NCBI GenBank assembly: GCA_002292945.1
Contig: DBCG01000071.1
Coordinates: 1-14,874, forward strand
Origin: Proteobacteria bacterium UBA964
GTDB lineage: Bacteria > Pseudomonadota > Gammaproteobacteria > Steroidobacterales > Steroidobacteraceae
DNA: 14,874 nucleotides
Direction: 5' to 3'
In this document: in pieces, positions 1-8,254 of the stretch
Layout of the letters: each line of letters opens with the position of its first letter
Position numbering within the stretch: position 1 is the stretch's first letter
Notes under the pieces: model-generated
Databases searched by the model: none
Told to the model about the DNA's origin: nothing
Seen by the model: the letters and a program-made list of their open reading frames with translations, nothing else
Made by a program: the position numbers and the translations under genes

Positions 1-1151
1 CGGGCGCGTTGCAGGCGGTTGCCGCGGTCGTAGTGCTCGAAGGCGGCGGCATACTCCGTGGCATCCTCGTGTGCCTTGCCGAGCGCGAAGTGGAAATTGA
101 GGCGGTCTGCGTCCCCGGTCGTGGGGGCGGCCACCCGACGCTGCATCGTGGTGATGTCCTCGGGTGTGAAGCGGAAAGTCTTGAGGTTCGCCAAGCTCCA
201 ATAGGCTTCGCCCAAGCCCGGTTCCCGCGCGAGGCTGCCCCGATAGGCTGCGATGCAGTCGTCGCGCCGTCCTGCGGTCTTCAGCACATGGCCGTGGCTC
301 AGCCAGACTTTTGCGTTGCCGGGATATTCGAGCAGCAACCGGTCGTAGATCGCACAGGAGCGCTCGACCTCGCCGACATGGCTCAGCAGCACGGCATGGA
401 GGTTGCGATAGCTCGGGTTCACCGGGTCTGTGGCGAGCAGCCGCTCGATCTCTGCCAGGGCCTCAGCGGCCTGGTTGTCGCGGTGCAGCAGCACCGCACG
501 CGCGTAGCGGGCCGCCTGGAAAGCGGGCGCGAGTTCCAGGCAACGGTCGAGCAGGTGTCCTGCCGCGCGGTTCTCCCCGCAGCGCACCGCGACCTCGGCC
601 AACATGCGGATCGCCGGCACGTCGGTCGGCACCTGCCGCAGGTGGTCCTTCAGCATCCGCTCAGCGCTCGGCATGTCGTTGGCCAACATCGCTGCGGCCG
701 CTTGTCGCAGCGATGGGTTGTGCGCGGCGCATTGGACGTGCCGGGTATACGCGTCATCGGCTTCCGTCGTCTCACCGATCGCCATCAGGTGATCGGCGAG
801 CACGCGCCAGGCCTCGGGGTGGGTCGGTTGAAGGCGCAGCAGTTCCCGCAGCGCCTCGATGGCCGCCTCGCCCTGGCCGCACAGCGAGAGCGACAACGCA
901 TGCTCGTATCGTGCCGGGGACCAGTCCGGCTGCGCTTGCAACAAAGGCTCGAGCAGGGCGAGCGCCGCAGCGGGATCGCCTCCGCGACGTCGCGCAGCGG
1001 CTTGCAACAGCCGCGCCGGTGGGTGGCCCGGATGCACGGCGAGGATCTCGCGAGCCTGCTCGAACGCGAGTGCGGGATCCTGGTCGAGCAGGCGCAAGGC
1101 CTGCGCCATCGCGACCTCGAGGGTGCCGGTGGGTGCCGCCGATTCGCTCAT
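1..1151 (-). CDS. TPR-repeat protein, probably N-terminal part of a TPR-sulfotransferase (partial)
   Basis: The minus-strand frame is open from an ATG at 1151 to the window edge, giving 383 residues (MSESAAPTGTLEVAMAQALR...) with the C-terminus missing. The visible part is a run of degenerate tetratricopeptide repeats: paired helices with Ala/Leu/Gly spacing and turn motifs such as PTHPEAW, PVNPSYRNL and PGLGEAYWSLANL. The last part (RLNFHFALGKAHED, then FEHYDRGNRLQRA) resembles the linker that precedes the sulfotransferase domain in bacterial TPR-sulfotransferases. If so, the missing half would bind PAPS and transfer sulfate, but no 5'-PSB loop is in view, so this rests on recall. An AGGA sits 7 nt before the ATG. 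The gene follows MttB copy 1 after 55 bp and may be the last operon member. A plain TPR scaffold protein is the alternative. Confidence 0.8.
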   Translation of the reverse strand, partial: MSESAAPTGTLEVAMAQALRLLDQDPALAFEQAREILAVHPGHPPARLLQAAARRRGGDPAAALALLEPLLQAQPDWSPARYEHALSLSLCGQGEAAIEALRELLRLQPTHPEAWRVLADHLMAIGETTEADDAYTRHVQCAAHNPSLRQAAAAMLANDMPSAERMLKDHLRQVPTDVPAIRMLAEVAVRCGENRAAGHLLDRCLELAPAFQAARYARAVLLHRDNQAAEALAEIERLLATDPVNPSYRNLHAVLLSHVGEVERSCAIYDRLLLEYPGNAKVWLSHGHVLKTAGRRDDCIAAYRGSLAREPGLGEAYWSLANLKTFRFTPEDITTMQRRVAAPTTGDADRLNFHFALGKAHEDATEYAAAFEHYDRGNRLQRA

Positions 1152-1206
1152 ACCCGCATCCTAACGGAAACGGGCAGGGCCAGAAGAGGGCCTCGAGGAG
1201 GAGGGG

Positions 1207-2775
1207 CTAGATGTTGGAGTCGGGCGCAGCGGCCTTGCGGCGCGCCATGAAATCGAGCAACGCGTCATCGACAGCGACATCGAGCGGCGGTTCGACGTAG
1301 TCCTCCAGCATCTTCTTGTACTGGCGGTTGGCGCGTTGCGCCATGTCGAGGGCGCCCTCGGCATCCCATTGCTCGAAGCTGTTGTTGTCGGCGAGCGGCG
1401 AGCGGTAGAACGCGTTCTCGAAGTTCGCCTGCGTGTGCGCGCAACCGAGGAAGTGCTTGCCGGGGCCGACCTCGTTGATGGCGTCCATCGCTTGGCCGTT
1501 CTCCGAGACGTCGATCCCCTCGAGCATGGTGTGGAACATGCCGGCCTGGTCGACATCCATCATGAACTTCTCGTAGCCCATCGCAAGACCGCCCTCGAGC
1601 CACCCGGCGGTGTGCAGCACGAAGTTCACGCCGGCGAGCACCGTGGGCAGCATGGTCTGTGCCGATTCATAGGCGGCCTGAGCGTCCGGGATCTTGGAGG
1701 CGCAGAGCCCGCCACCCGAACGGAACGGCACGCCGAGCCGACGTGCGAGTGCGGCCATCACATAGAGCACGAGGGCGGGTTCAGGGGTGCCGAAGGTCGG
1801 CGCGCCCGACTGCATCGACATCGACGAGGCGAAGCTGCCGAAGATCACCGGCGCGCCGGGGTTCAGGAGCTGCACGAGCGCCATGCCGGCGAGCGCCTCG
1901 GCCAAGGTCTGCGTGGCGGTGCCTGCGACGGTCACCGGCGCCATCGCGCCCGCCAAGATGAACGGCGTGACGAGGCAACCCTGGTTCGCGCGCGCGTAGA
2001 CCTTGAGCGCGCCCAGCATGGTGGCGTCGTAGGTCATCGGCGAATTGACGTTGATCAGGCTCACGAGCGCCGTGTTCGGCTTGCCGGTGAGCGGGTCGAT
2101 GAAGCGCTCGCCCATCGCGATCTTCGCCATCTCGACGGAGTCTGCGGCACGTTCGGGTGCCGTCACCGAGCCCATGAACGCCTTGTCGCTGTACTTGATG
2201 TGGCTGTACAGCATATCGAGGTGGCGCTTGTTGACCGGCAGATCGACCGGCTCGCAGATCGTGCCACCCGAGTGGTGCAGCGAGTTCGCCATGTAGGCGA
2301 GCTTCACGAAGTTCTTGAAGTCGTCGATACGGGCGTAGCGGCGACCCTCGTCGAGGTTGCGCACGAAGGGCGATCCGTAGGCCGGCGCGAACACCGTGGC
2401 ATCGCCGCCGATCCGCAGGTCGCGGGCGGGGTTGCGCGCGATCTGGGTGAACTCCCGCGGCGCATGCTGTTGGATGAGCGCGCGACACATGCCCGCCGGG
2501 AAACGCACGCGTTCGCCGTCGACCTGTGCGCCTGCCTTGCGGAAGATGTCGAGGACCTCGGGGTCCTCGCGGAACTCGATGCCGGTCTCCTCGAGGATGC
2601 GGTCCGCGTTCTGCTCGATGATCGACAGGCCTTCCTCGCCCAACACCTCGTAGCGTGGGATCTTGCGGACGATGTAAGGCGTGGAGGCTGCGCCTCGGGC
2701 CGTACGGGCGGCGCGCTTGGCGTCGCGGGCGTTCGGGCGGCGCGCGCCCGATGAGGCTGTCTGAGAGTCGGTCAT
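1207..2775 (-). CDS. MttB-family (trimethylamine/quaternary amine) methyltransferase, copy 1
   Basis: This is a 522-residue protein of the MttB superfamily (PF06253), whose TIM-barrel enzymes transfer a methyl group from an N-methylated substrate to a cobalt corrinoid protein. Family blocks I recognise include GGTICEPVDLPVNKRH (170-185), LINVNSPMTYD (240-250), FILAGAMAPVTVAG (272-285), NPGAPVIFGSF (305-315), PDAQAAYES (363-371) and GWLEGGLAMGYEKF (391-404). The frame reads through with no amber codon, so it belongs to the pyrrolysine-free branch, whose characterised members use glycine betaine, proline betaine, carnitine or butyrobetaine. Its own substrate is unknown. The N-terminus carries a basic tail (RRPNARDAKRAAR). 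The ATG at 2775 is chosen over an in-frame TTG at 2781; neither has a clear ribosome site. It lies 73 bp after the GFA gene, behind a hairpin and T-tract. Confidence 0.93.
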   Translation of the reverse strand: MTDSQTASSGARRPNARDAKRAARTARGAASTPYIVRKIPRYEVLGEEGLSIIEQNADRILEETGIEFREDPEVLDIFRKAGAQVDGERVRFPAGMCRALIQQHAPREFTQIARNPARDLRIGGDATVFAPAYGSPFVRNLDEGRRYARIDDFKNFVKLAYMANSLHHSGGTICEPVDLPVNKRHLDMLYSHIKYSDKAFMGSVTAPERAADSVEMAKIAMGERFIDPLTGKPNTALVSLINVNSPMTYDATMLGALKVYARANQGCLVTPFILAGAMAPVTVAGTATQTLAEALAGMALVQLLNPGAPVIFGSFASSMSMQSGAPTFGTPEPALVLYVMAALARRLGVPFRSGGGLCASKIPDAQAAYESAQTMLPTVLAGVNFVLHTAGWLEGGLAMGYEKFMMDVDQAGMFHTMLEGIDVSENGQAMDAINEVGPGKHFLGCAHTQANFENAFYRSPLADNNSFEQWDAEGALDMAQRANRQYKKMLEDYVEPPLDVAVDDALLDFMARRKAAAPDSNI

Positions 2776-2779
2776 AGCC

Positions 2780-2819
2780 AAAAAAGTATGGGCAGCGGGG
2801 GCGTTTCGGACTGACCCAT
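2780..2819 (-). terminator. Possible hairpin plus T-tract before MttB copy 1 (terminator or attenuator)
   Basis: Read on the minus strand, ATGGGTCAG (2819-2811) can pair with CTGCCCAT (2795-2788), leaving one bulged T and a 15-nt loop. AC and then six T residues (2785-2780) follow. The layout is that of a weak intrinsic terminator between the GFA gene and MttB copy 1. The T-tract ends only 4 nt before the chosen ATG and includes part of the alternative TTG start. The stem is short and the loop long, so it could equally be chance, a U-rich translation enhancer or an attenuator. Confidence 0.3.
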
Positions 2820-2848
2820 TTGCGTCACCGCCTTGTCCGGCTGCGCCT

Positions 2849-3244
2849 TCAGTACGCGTCTTTGCGGTACTCGTCCGGACCCGCAGGGTCTCCGATCGAG
2901 TAGTAGTCGCCCTTGTCGGCCACGAAGATATGCCCGGCGATGCGCAGACCCGTCGGGCCGTCGATCGAGCCCGCGCAGATCGAGGTCACCGCCTGGCCGT
3001 CGCGCTTCCAGAAGAGCGACGAGCCGCAGCGGCCGCAGAAACCGCGCTGGGCCTCGCCGCTGGAGCGGTACCACTTCAGGGAGCGGTCGCTCACCATGTG
3101 CAGATCGGCGTCCGCCGTGTGCGTGGACGCCCAGTGGTGGCCGGTCTGCTTGCGGCACTGGGTGCAGTGACAGGCGATGACGCCGTCGAGCGGGCCGCGC
3201 AGTTCGAAGCGGACGTCGCCGCAGAGGCAGGAGCCGGTCTTCAT
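2849..3244 (-). CDS. GFA-family (DUF636, glutathione-dependent formaldehyde-activating-like) zinc protein
   Basis: A 131-residue protein with the full zinc-cysteine set of the GFA fold: C6-x-C8 (SCLCGDVRF), C25-x-C27-x2-C30 (CHCTQCRK) and C70-x2-C73 (FCGRCGSSLFW). Length and motif order match the family. The founding member, Gfa of Paracoccus, was described as speeding formation of S-hydroxymethylglutathione from formaldehyde and glutathione, but many family members have unknown substrates and that activity has been questioned. Formaldehyde handling would make sense beside an N-methyl-oxidising dehydrogenase, but this is inference from position. Its ATG overlaps the stop of the homocysteine methyltransferase gene by 4 bp (ATGA at 3244-3241), which indicates translational coupling. 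Confidence 0.9.
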   Translation of the reverse strand: MKTGSCLCGDVRFELRGPLDGVIACHCTQCRKQTGHHWASTHTADADLHMVSDRSLKWYRSSGEAQRGFCGRCGSSLFWKRDGQAVTSICAGSIDGPTGLRIAGHIFVADKGDYYSIGDPAGPDEYRKDAY

Positions 3245-4164
3245 GTGCGGTGTTCTTCACGCAGGCGTGCGATGTGTTCTGGGCCGACGCCGCAGCAGCC
3301 GCCGAGTGCGTGCGCACCGAGACGCCGCCACTCCCGTGAGAGGGCGGCGTACTCGTCGGGCGGTGCGACGCCGATGAACTTCCAGTCGGGTGCCTCGTAA
3401 CGTCCGCACTCGGGGTAGGCCGCCACTGGGCCCGACCAATGACGGCGCAGCGTCTCGAGCGCCGGCAAGGTGTCGTCCACCGAGGTGTGCATGACGGCCA
3501 TCAGATCGGGCTGCAAGGCTGCGAGCCCCGCAGCGACCGGTTCCAGCGCGGAATCCGGCCGTCCGAAACCGACCAGGCGTCCATCGGTGCCGCGCTCGAC
3601 GGAGAGTCCGATCCAGACGGGCAACCCGCTCGCGATCGCCGCCTCGCAGGCCCATCGTGAATAGTCGAGGTCACGCATCATCTCCATGATGATGAACTCG
3701 GCACCGCCGCTCCGTAGGCTGGCGGCTTTGCGGGCGAAGAGGGCGCGCGCGGCGTCCTCGGCCCAACCGTGGTCGAGCTGCGTGCGGTCGGACCCGGGGA
3801 CGGTCGGGCGCATGGTGGACATGGATCCAGCCACCACGGCCCCTGTATCTGCGGCCGCTTCGCGTGCGAGGTCGAGCGCGATGGCATCGATATGCTCCAT
3901 CTCGTCCAGGCGCCCGAAGTGCTCAAGCAACAAGGGGCTGCTGGCGAAGGTGTTGGCGGTGACGACCTCGGCGCCTGCGGCCAGATAGTCGCGGTGCACC
4001 GCGCGCACGATGTCCGGGTGGCTGAGGTTCGCCTCGGCGCACCAGAGCGCCGTACTCATGGGTGCACCCTGACGCTGGATCTCGGTGCCGACGCCGCCGT
4101 CGAGCAGTACGGCTTCGCCGTCGCGCAGGCGTTGCAACAGTGCTGCGTAGGCGGTCGTGGTCAT
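3241..4164 (-). CDS. Homocysteine S-methyltransferase-family protein with altered zinc site
   Basis: A 307-residue TIM-barrel protein of the homocysteine S-methyltransferase/BHMT family (PF02574). It starts with the expected LLDGGVGTEIQRQG (20-33), followed by TANTFASSP (69-77) and the zinc motif GGCCG (288-292; C290, C291) near the C-terminus. Known members move a methyl group from a donor such as betaine, S-methylmethionine or methylfolate to homocysteine. The third zinc ligand, normally the Cys of a GxNC motif after strand 6, is missing: the matching stretch reads VMHTSVDD (224-231), so His226 or Thr227 occupies the site. A nearby C253 lies in YPECG. Thiol activation may therefore differ, and the true acceptor may not be homocysteine. 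The start lies 25 bp after the flavoprotein gene and the stop overlaps the GFA gene. Confidence 0.9.
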   Translation of the reverse strand: MTTTAYAALLQRLRDGEAVLLDGGVGTEIQRQGAPMSTALWCAEANLSHPDIVRAVHRDYLAAGAEVVTANTFASSPLLLEHFGRLDEMEHIDAIALDLAREAAADTGAVVAGSMSTMRPTVPGSDRTQLDHGWAEDAARALFARKAASLRSGGAEFIIMEMMRDLDYSRWACEAAIASGLPVWIGLSVERGTDGRLVGFGRPDSALEPVAAGLAALQPDLMAVMHTSVDDTLPALETLRRHWSGPVAAYPECGRYEAPDWKFIGVAPPDEYAALSREWRRLGAHALGGCCGVGPEHIARLREEHRT

Positions 4165-4189
4165 GGTCGCAGCGCCGTCCTGACGCGCG

Positions 4190-6601
4190 TCACGCGCGCA
4201 TGCGTGAACCGGTCGGGTCGAAGGCCGGCGCGGTCAGTCGCACCGCGGGCCGTCGATCGCCGATCAGCTCTACCGCGAAGCCCGTCGTGGCCTGCGCGGA
4301 GGCACGGTCCACATAACCGAGTGCGAGCGACTTACCGACCGAGTGACCGTAGGCGCCTGAAGTGACCCAGCCCACGACCTTGCCGTCGAGCCAGATGGGC
4401 TCATCCGCGATCGCATCGCAGTCGGTGGCGTCGATCTCTAGCGTGATCAGCTTGCGCTCGCCGCCGCCCGTCTTCTCGGCGAGCGCGGCAGCGCGGCCGA
4501 CGAACGCGGGCTTGCCGAGGTCGACGAAGCGGTCGAGACCGGCCTCGAAGGGGCCGTAGATCGGACGGAACTCGCGCGCCCAGCTGCCGAAGCTCTTCTC
4601 CATGCGCATGGCGTTCAGCGCGCGCCCACCGAAGTGCCGCAGGCCGAGCGGCTTGCCGGCTTCGACGAGACGGTCGTAGAGCTCGCGCTGGTACTCGTTC
4701 TTGACCCAGATCTCGTAGCCGAGATCGCCCGTGAACGACAGGCGGCCGACCAACGCAGGCACGAGGCCGACATCCATCGCGCCGAAGGACATGAACGGGA
4801 AGGCCTTGGTGCCGAGGTCCTCGTCGACCAAAGATTGCAGCAGTTCCCGCGAGGCGGGTCCGGCGACGGAGAAGCCGAGCCATTCCATCGCACAGGCGCG
4901 CACCTGCACATCGAAACCGCCCATGCGCGCCTCGAACCAGCGCTGGTAGAAGCGTTCGGCGGCGTAGGTGCCGATCAGCAGGAAGCGCTCGGGGCCGATG
5001 CGGCACATGGTGAAATCGCCGATCAGCCGTCCACGCTCGTTGAGCATCGGCGTGAGAACGACGCGGCCGACGGCCGGCACCTTGTTGGCCATGATCGTGG
5101 CGAGCCAACGCTCGGCGTCACGGCCCGTGACCTCGAACTTGCCGTAGTTGGAGATCTCGATGAGGCCGACGGCATCACGCACCGCGCGGCATTCCGCGCC
5201 CACATGGGCGTGGGCGCTCGAGCGGCGGAAGGTGACCTCTTCCTCGGCCGGTGTGCCCTTCGGGGCGTACCACAATGCGTGCTCGAGACCGCAGTAGTCG
5301 CCCCACAGCGGGTTCTCCGCCTGCATCCGGTCGTAGACCGGCGTGGTCTTGAGCGGACGCGCGGCCGGCAGCTCTTCGTTCGGGAAGCGGATGCGGAAGC
5401 GACGTGAGTAGTTCTCGCGCACCTTGGTGTTGGTGTATCGACGCGTCGCCCACTCGCCGTAGCGCGCGACATCCATGCCCCAGATGTCGGCGCCCGGATC
5501 GCCGTCGACCATCCAGTGCGAGAGCGCGAGGCCGACGCCGCCGCCTTGGCTGAAGCCCGCCATGACGCCGCAGGCGACCCAGAAGTTGCGCATGCCGGGG
5601 ACCGGTCCGACCAGCGGGTTGCCGTCCGGCGCGAAGGTGAAGGGGCCGTTGACGATCCGGCGGATACCCACCTCGCCAAGGCGCGGGAAATGCTTGAAAC
5701 CCACCTCGAGGCTCGGCGCGATGCGCTCGAGGTCGTTGGGCAGCAGGTCCTGGCCGAAGTCCCAGGGCGTGGTGCGCGGCGACCAAGGCACGCCCGCGCG
5801 CTCGTAGGTGCCGAGCAGCACGCCGCCACGCTCCTGGCGCATGTAGATCTCGCCCTCGAAGTCGATGACATGCAGCAGCTCGGGCTGTCCAGCAAGTTCC
5901 GGCAGGTCGTCGGTGATGATGTATTGGTGTTCCATCGCGAGGATCGGGAGCTCGAGGCCCACCATGCGGCCGACCTCACGCGCCCACAGACCACCTGCGT
6001 TGACGACATGCTCGGCGTGCACGTTGCCCTGCTCGGTGATCACATCCCAGCTGCCGTCGGCGCGCTGCTTGAGATCGACCACGCGGCACTGGCGCACGAT
6101 CTCAGCGCCACCGATCTGCGCCGCCTTCGCGTAGGCATGCGTCACACCGTACGGGTCGACATGGCCTTCGATGGGGTCGTAGATGGCGCCCACGAAGTGC
6201 TTTTCGTCGAGCAGCGGGTGGCGTTTCTTGGTCTCGGCCATGTCGATGAGCTCGAGGTCCATGCCGAGGTAGCGGCCGCGGGCTACGGTCATCTTCAACC
6301 AGTCGAGCCGCTCCGGTGTACCGGCGAGCATCAGACCGCCCGTGATGTGCAGGCCGCAGGACTGCCCCGAGATCTGTTCGAGCTCTTTGTAAAGGTTGAT
6401 GGTGTACTGCTGAAGCTTCGCGACGTTGGGGTCGCCGTTGACGGTGTGCATGCCGCCTGCGGCGTGCCAGGTCGACCCGGAGGTGAGTTCCGAGCGTTCG
6501 ATGAGCATGACATCGCGCCAGCCGGCCTTGGTGAGGTGGTAGAGCACGCTCACACCGACCACGCCACCGCCGATGACGACAACCTTCGCCGTGTTCTTCA
6601 T
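4190..6601 (-). CDS. FAD oxidoreductase-aminomethyltransferase fusion (dimethylglycine/sarcosine dehydrogenase-like)
   Basis: An 803-residue fusion with the layout of dimethylglycine and sarcosine dehydrogenases. Residues 6-365 are a DAO-type FAD domain with dinucleotide motif VVVIGGGVVG (7-16) and STWHAAGG (43-50), whose His46 fits the covalent histidyl-FAD site of this family. About 368-425 is the FAO_M linker. Residues 428-700 are a GcvT-like folate domain (IEISNYGKFEVTG, GDLGYEIW, ALNAMRMEKSFGSWAREF), and about 715-795 is the GcvT C-terminal barrel. The family oxidises an N-methyl group and passes the one-carbon unit to tetrahydrofolate as 5,10-methylene-THF. The substrate here is probably a di- or monomethylated amino acid, possibly the product of the neighbouring MttB enzymes. 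GGAAGAG lies 8 nt before the ATG. It begins 22 bp after MttB copy 2. It could use a different secondary or tertiary amine. Confidence 0.93.
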   Translation of the reverse strand: MKNTAKVVVIGGGVVGVSVLYHLTKAGWRDVMLIERSELTSGSTWHAAGGMHTVNGDPNVAKLQQYTINLYKELEQISGQSCGLHITGGLMLAGTPERLDWLKMTVARGRYLGMDLELIDMAETKKRHPLLDEKHFVGAIYDPIEGHVDPYGVTHAYAKAAQIGGAEIVRQCRVVDLKQRADGSWDVITEQGNVHAEHVVNAGGLWAREVGRMVGLELPILAMEHQYIITDDLPELAGQPELLHVIDFEGEIYMRQERGGVLLGTYERAGVPWSPRTTPWDFGQDLLPNDLERIAPSLEVGFKHFPRLGEVGIRRIVNGPFTFAPDGNPLVGPVPGMRNFWVACGVMAGFSQGGGVGLALSHWMVDGDPGADIWGMDVARYGEWATRRYTNTKVRENYSRRFRIRFPNEELPAARPLKTTPVYDRMQAENPLWGDYCGLEHALWYAPKGTPAEEEVTFRRSSAHAHVGAECRAVRDAVGLIEISNYGKFEVTGRDAERWLATIMANKVPAVGRVVLTPMLNERGRLIGDFTMCRIGPERFLLIGTYAAERFYQRWFEARMGGFDVQVRACAMEWLGFSVAGPASRELLQSLVDEDLGTKAFPFMSFGAMDVGLVPALVGRLSFTGDLGYEIWVKNEYQRELYDRLVEAGKPLGLRHFGGRALNAMRMEKSFGSWAREFRPIYGPFEAGLDRFVDLGKPAFVGRAAALAEKTGGGERKLITLEIDATDCDAIADEPIWLDGKVVGWVTSGAYGHSVGKSLALGYVDRASAQATTGFAVELIGDRRPAVRLTAPAFDPTGSRMRA

Positions 6602-6623
6602 GTCTGGTTCTCTTCCGTCTGGG

Positions 6624-8189
6624 TCAGCTGACCGGGGGGGCGCCGCCCTCCGCCGTACGGCGGGCGACGTAATCGTTCAACGCGTCCACCACCGCGGGGT
6701 CACGCGGCGGCGCTTGATAGGTGTCGACCACCTGACGCCAGATCTCGCTGGCGCGCTCGGTGGCGGTCTTGGCACCTGCGGATTCCCATTGGCCGAAGTT
6801 CGACCAATCGGAGACGAGGGGTGCGTAGAAGGCCGTGCGGTAGCGTGCCATGGTGTGCGCGCAACCGAAGAAATGCCCGCCCGCGCCGACCTCCTTGATG
6901 GCGTCGATCGCGATGTCGTCCGTGCTGCCACCGACCGGTTGGAACACTTCGGCGAACATCTGCAGCATCTCGATGTCGAGGATGAACTTCTCGTAGGAGG
7001 TGGTGAGACCGCCCTCGAGCCAGCCCGCGGCATGGAGCATGTAGTTGCAGCCGCCCATCAGCGCGCCCCACAGGCTCATCTGGGACTCGTAGGCGGCCTG
7101 TGCGTCGGGGCAGTTGGATGCGGTCGCATTCGAGGAACGCCACGGTAATCCGACATGACGCGCGAGTTGCCCGGCACCGAACGAGGCCTTGACGTACTCC
7201 GGCGTACCGAAGGCGGGCGATCCCGACTTCATGTCTACGTTCGAGGTGAAGCTGCCGTAGATGATCGGCGCACCGGGTCGGACGATCTGCGCGAGCGTGA
7301 GACCCGCGAGCGCCTCGGCGTGGGCGAGGGTGAGCGCACCTGCGATGGTGACCGGTGCCATCGCGCCCGCGAGGGTGAACGGCGTGATGATGAGCACCTG
7401 ACCCGCGGCGGCGTAATCCATGATGCCGTTGGCCATGGGGATGTCGAGCTGCAGCGGCGAGTTGGTGTTGATGATCGTCGTCACACAGGGCCGCGAACGG
7501 AACTCCTCTTCCGTGAGGCCGTAGGCGATACGGATCATCTCGAAGTTGTCGACGGTCTGGCCCGGGCCGCGAGCGTAGACCTTCGGGATCTTGTCCGACA
7601 TCAGCAGCATCGCGCGCGTCGTCTCGAGGTGCCGGAACTGCACCGGGACATCCTGCGGTTCGACCAGTCCGCCGAGTCCGTGCAGGACCTCGAAGGACTG
7701 GCAGATCTTGAGGAGGTTGACGAAATCTTCGAAGGTTCCGGCACGCTTGCCGCGCGCCGAATCCATGATGTTGGGCGGACCAGAGGTCGGCGCGAACATC
7801 ACGTGCTTGCCCCACACCGGCATATCGAACTCGGGTCTGGCGGCACGCAGCACGATCTCGCGTGGCGCCATCGCGAGACATCGTTCGACGAGGCCGCGGT
7901 CGAGCCGCACGGTGAGCGTCGACTCGTCCACCTGCCCGCCGCCACGGCGGTACGCCTCGCGGGCCTCCGGCAGAAGCACGCGCATGCCTTGGTCTTCGAG
8001 CAGTTGCAGCGCGCTTGCATGGATCGCAGCGATCTGGTCGTCGGAGAAGACCTTCAGCGGTTCGAAGGGGTTGACGAGGTGACGGTAGCGCGATTGGCGC
8101 GGCGGCGAGTCGGCCGCGGCCGCGGCGGCGGCACGGCGGCGTGGACGGCGTTCGCCGCTTGCGGCGGGATCGAGGGAGGGGTCAGTCAT
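6624..8189 (-). CDS. MttB-family (trimethylamine/quaternary amine) methyltransferase, copy 2
   Basis: A 521-residue MttB-superfamily protein, clearly a paralogue of copy 1 but diverged. Shared blocks are FTLAGAMAPVTIAG, RPGAPIIYGSF, FGTPEY, PDAQAAYES, HAAGWLEGGL, SYEKF and HFFGCAHT. It has no in-frame amber codon, so it is a pyrrolysine-free member expected to demethylate an N-methylated substrate onto a corrinoid partner. The substrate probably differs from copy 1, since substrate-side segments differ: GGLVEPQDVPVQFRH replaces GGTICEPVDLPVNKRH, and SSNATASNC replaces SGGGLCASK. The N-terminus has a basic, alanine-rich low-complexity tail (ERRPRRRAAAAAAAD). It lies 65 bp after the SDR gene and 22 bp before the flavoprotein gene. 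No strong ribosome site precedes the ATG at 8189, but no better start is seen. Confidence 0.93.
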   Translation of the reverse strand: MTDPSLDPAASGERRPRRRAAAAAAADSPPRQSRYRHLVNPFEPLKVFSDDQIAAIHASALQLLEDQGMRVLLPEAREAYRRGGGQVDESTLTVRLDRGLVERCLAMAPREIVLRAARPEFDMPVWGKHVMFAPTSGPPNIMDSARGKRAGTFEDFVNLLKICQSFEVLHGLGGLVEPQDVPVQFRHLETTRAMLLMSDKIPKVYARGPGQTVDNFEMIRIAYGLTEEEFRSRPCVTTIINTNSPLQLDIPMANGIMDYAAAGQVLIITPFTLAGAMAPVTIAGALTLAHAEALAGLTLAQIVRPGAPIIYGSFTSNVDMKSGSPAFGTPEYVKASFGAGQLARHVGLPWRSSNATASNCPDAQAAYESQMSLWGALMGGCNYMLHAAGWLEGGLTTSYEKFILDIEMLQMFAEVFQPVGGSTDDIAIDAIKEVGAGGHFFGCAHTMARYRTAFYAPLVSDWSNFGQWESAGAKTATERASEIWRQVVDTYQAPPRDPAVVDALNDYVARRTAEGGAPPVS

Positions 8190-8202
8190 GTTGACGGTTG
8201 CT

Positions 8203-8230
8203 CACGGGCGAGGGCACACGGTCGAGGGCA
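8203..8230. repeat. Tandem 14-bp direct repeat between SDR and MttB copy 2
   Basis: Two head-to-tail 14-bp units, CACGGGCGAGGGCA (8203-8216) and CACGGTCGAGGGCA (8217-8230), differ at one position. They fill much of the 65-bp spacer and end 14 bp before the MttB copy 2 start codon. They could be a regulator or RNA-binding site, or simply a small duplication in GC-rich DNA. Nothing else is recognisable in the spacer. Confidence 0.6.
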
Positions 8231-8254
8231 TACGGATGATCAGGGGGGGCATCG

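Noticed and set aside
9..1250. Long plus-strand open frame (413 codons) opposite the TPR gene
   Set aside because: The minus-strand frame gives a coherent TPR protein with a ribosome site. The plus-strand translation has no recognisable motif and is an antisense shadow of GC-rich coding DNA.
1336..2754. Long plus-strand open frame (472 codons) opposite MttB copy 1
   Set aside because: The minus strand encodes a complete MttB-family protein here; the plus frame is His/Arg/Val-rich and shows no family motif.
5516..6631. Plus-strand open frame (371 codons) opposite the flavoprotein gene
   Set aside because: It is complementary to the conserved FAD domain and has no domain of its own.
1207..8189. 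Pyrrolysine (in-frame amber) in the MttB-family genes
   Set aside because: Copies 1 and 2 read through without any in-frame stop to full family length. Copy 1 ends with a single TAG at its natural C-terminus and copy 2 ends with TGA, so no Pyl decoding is needed.
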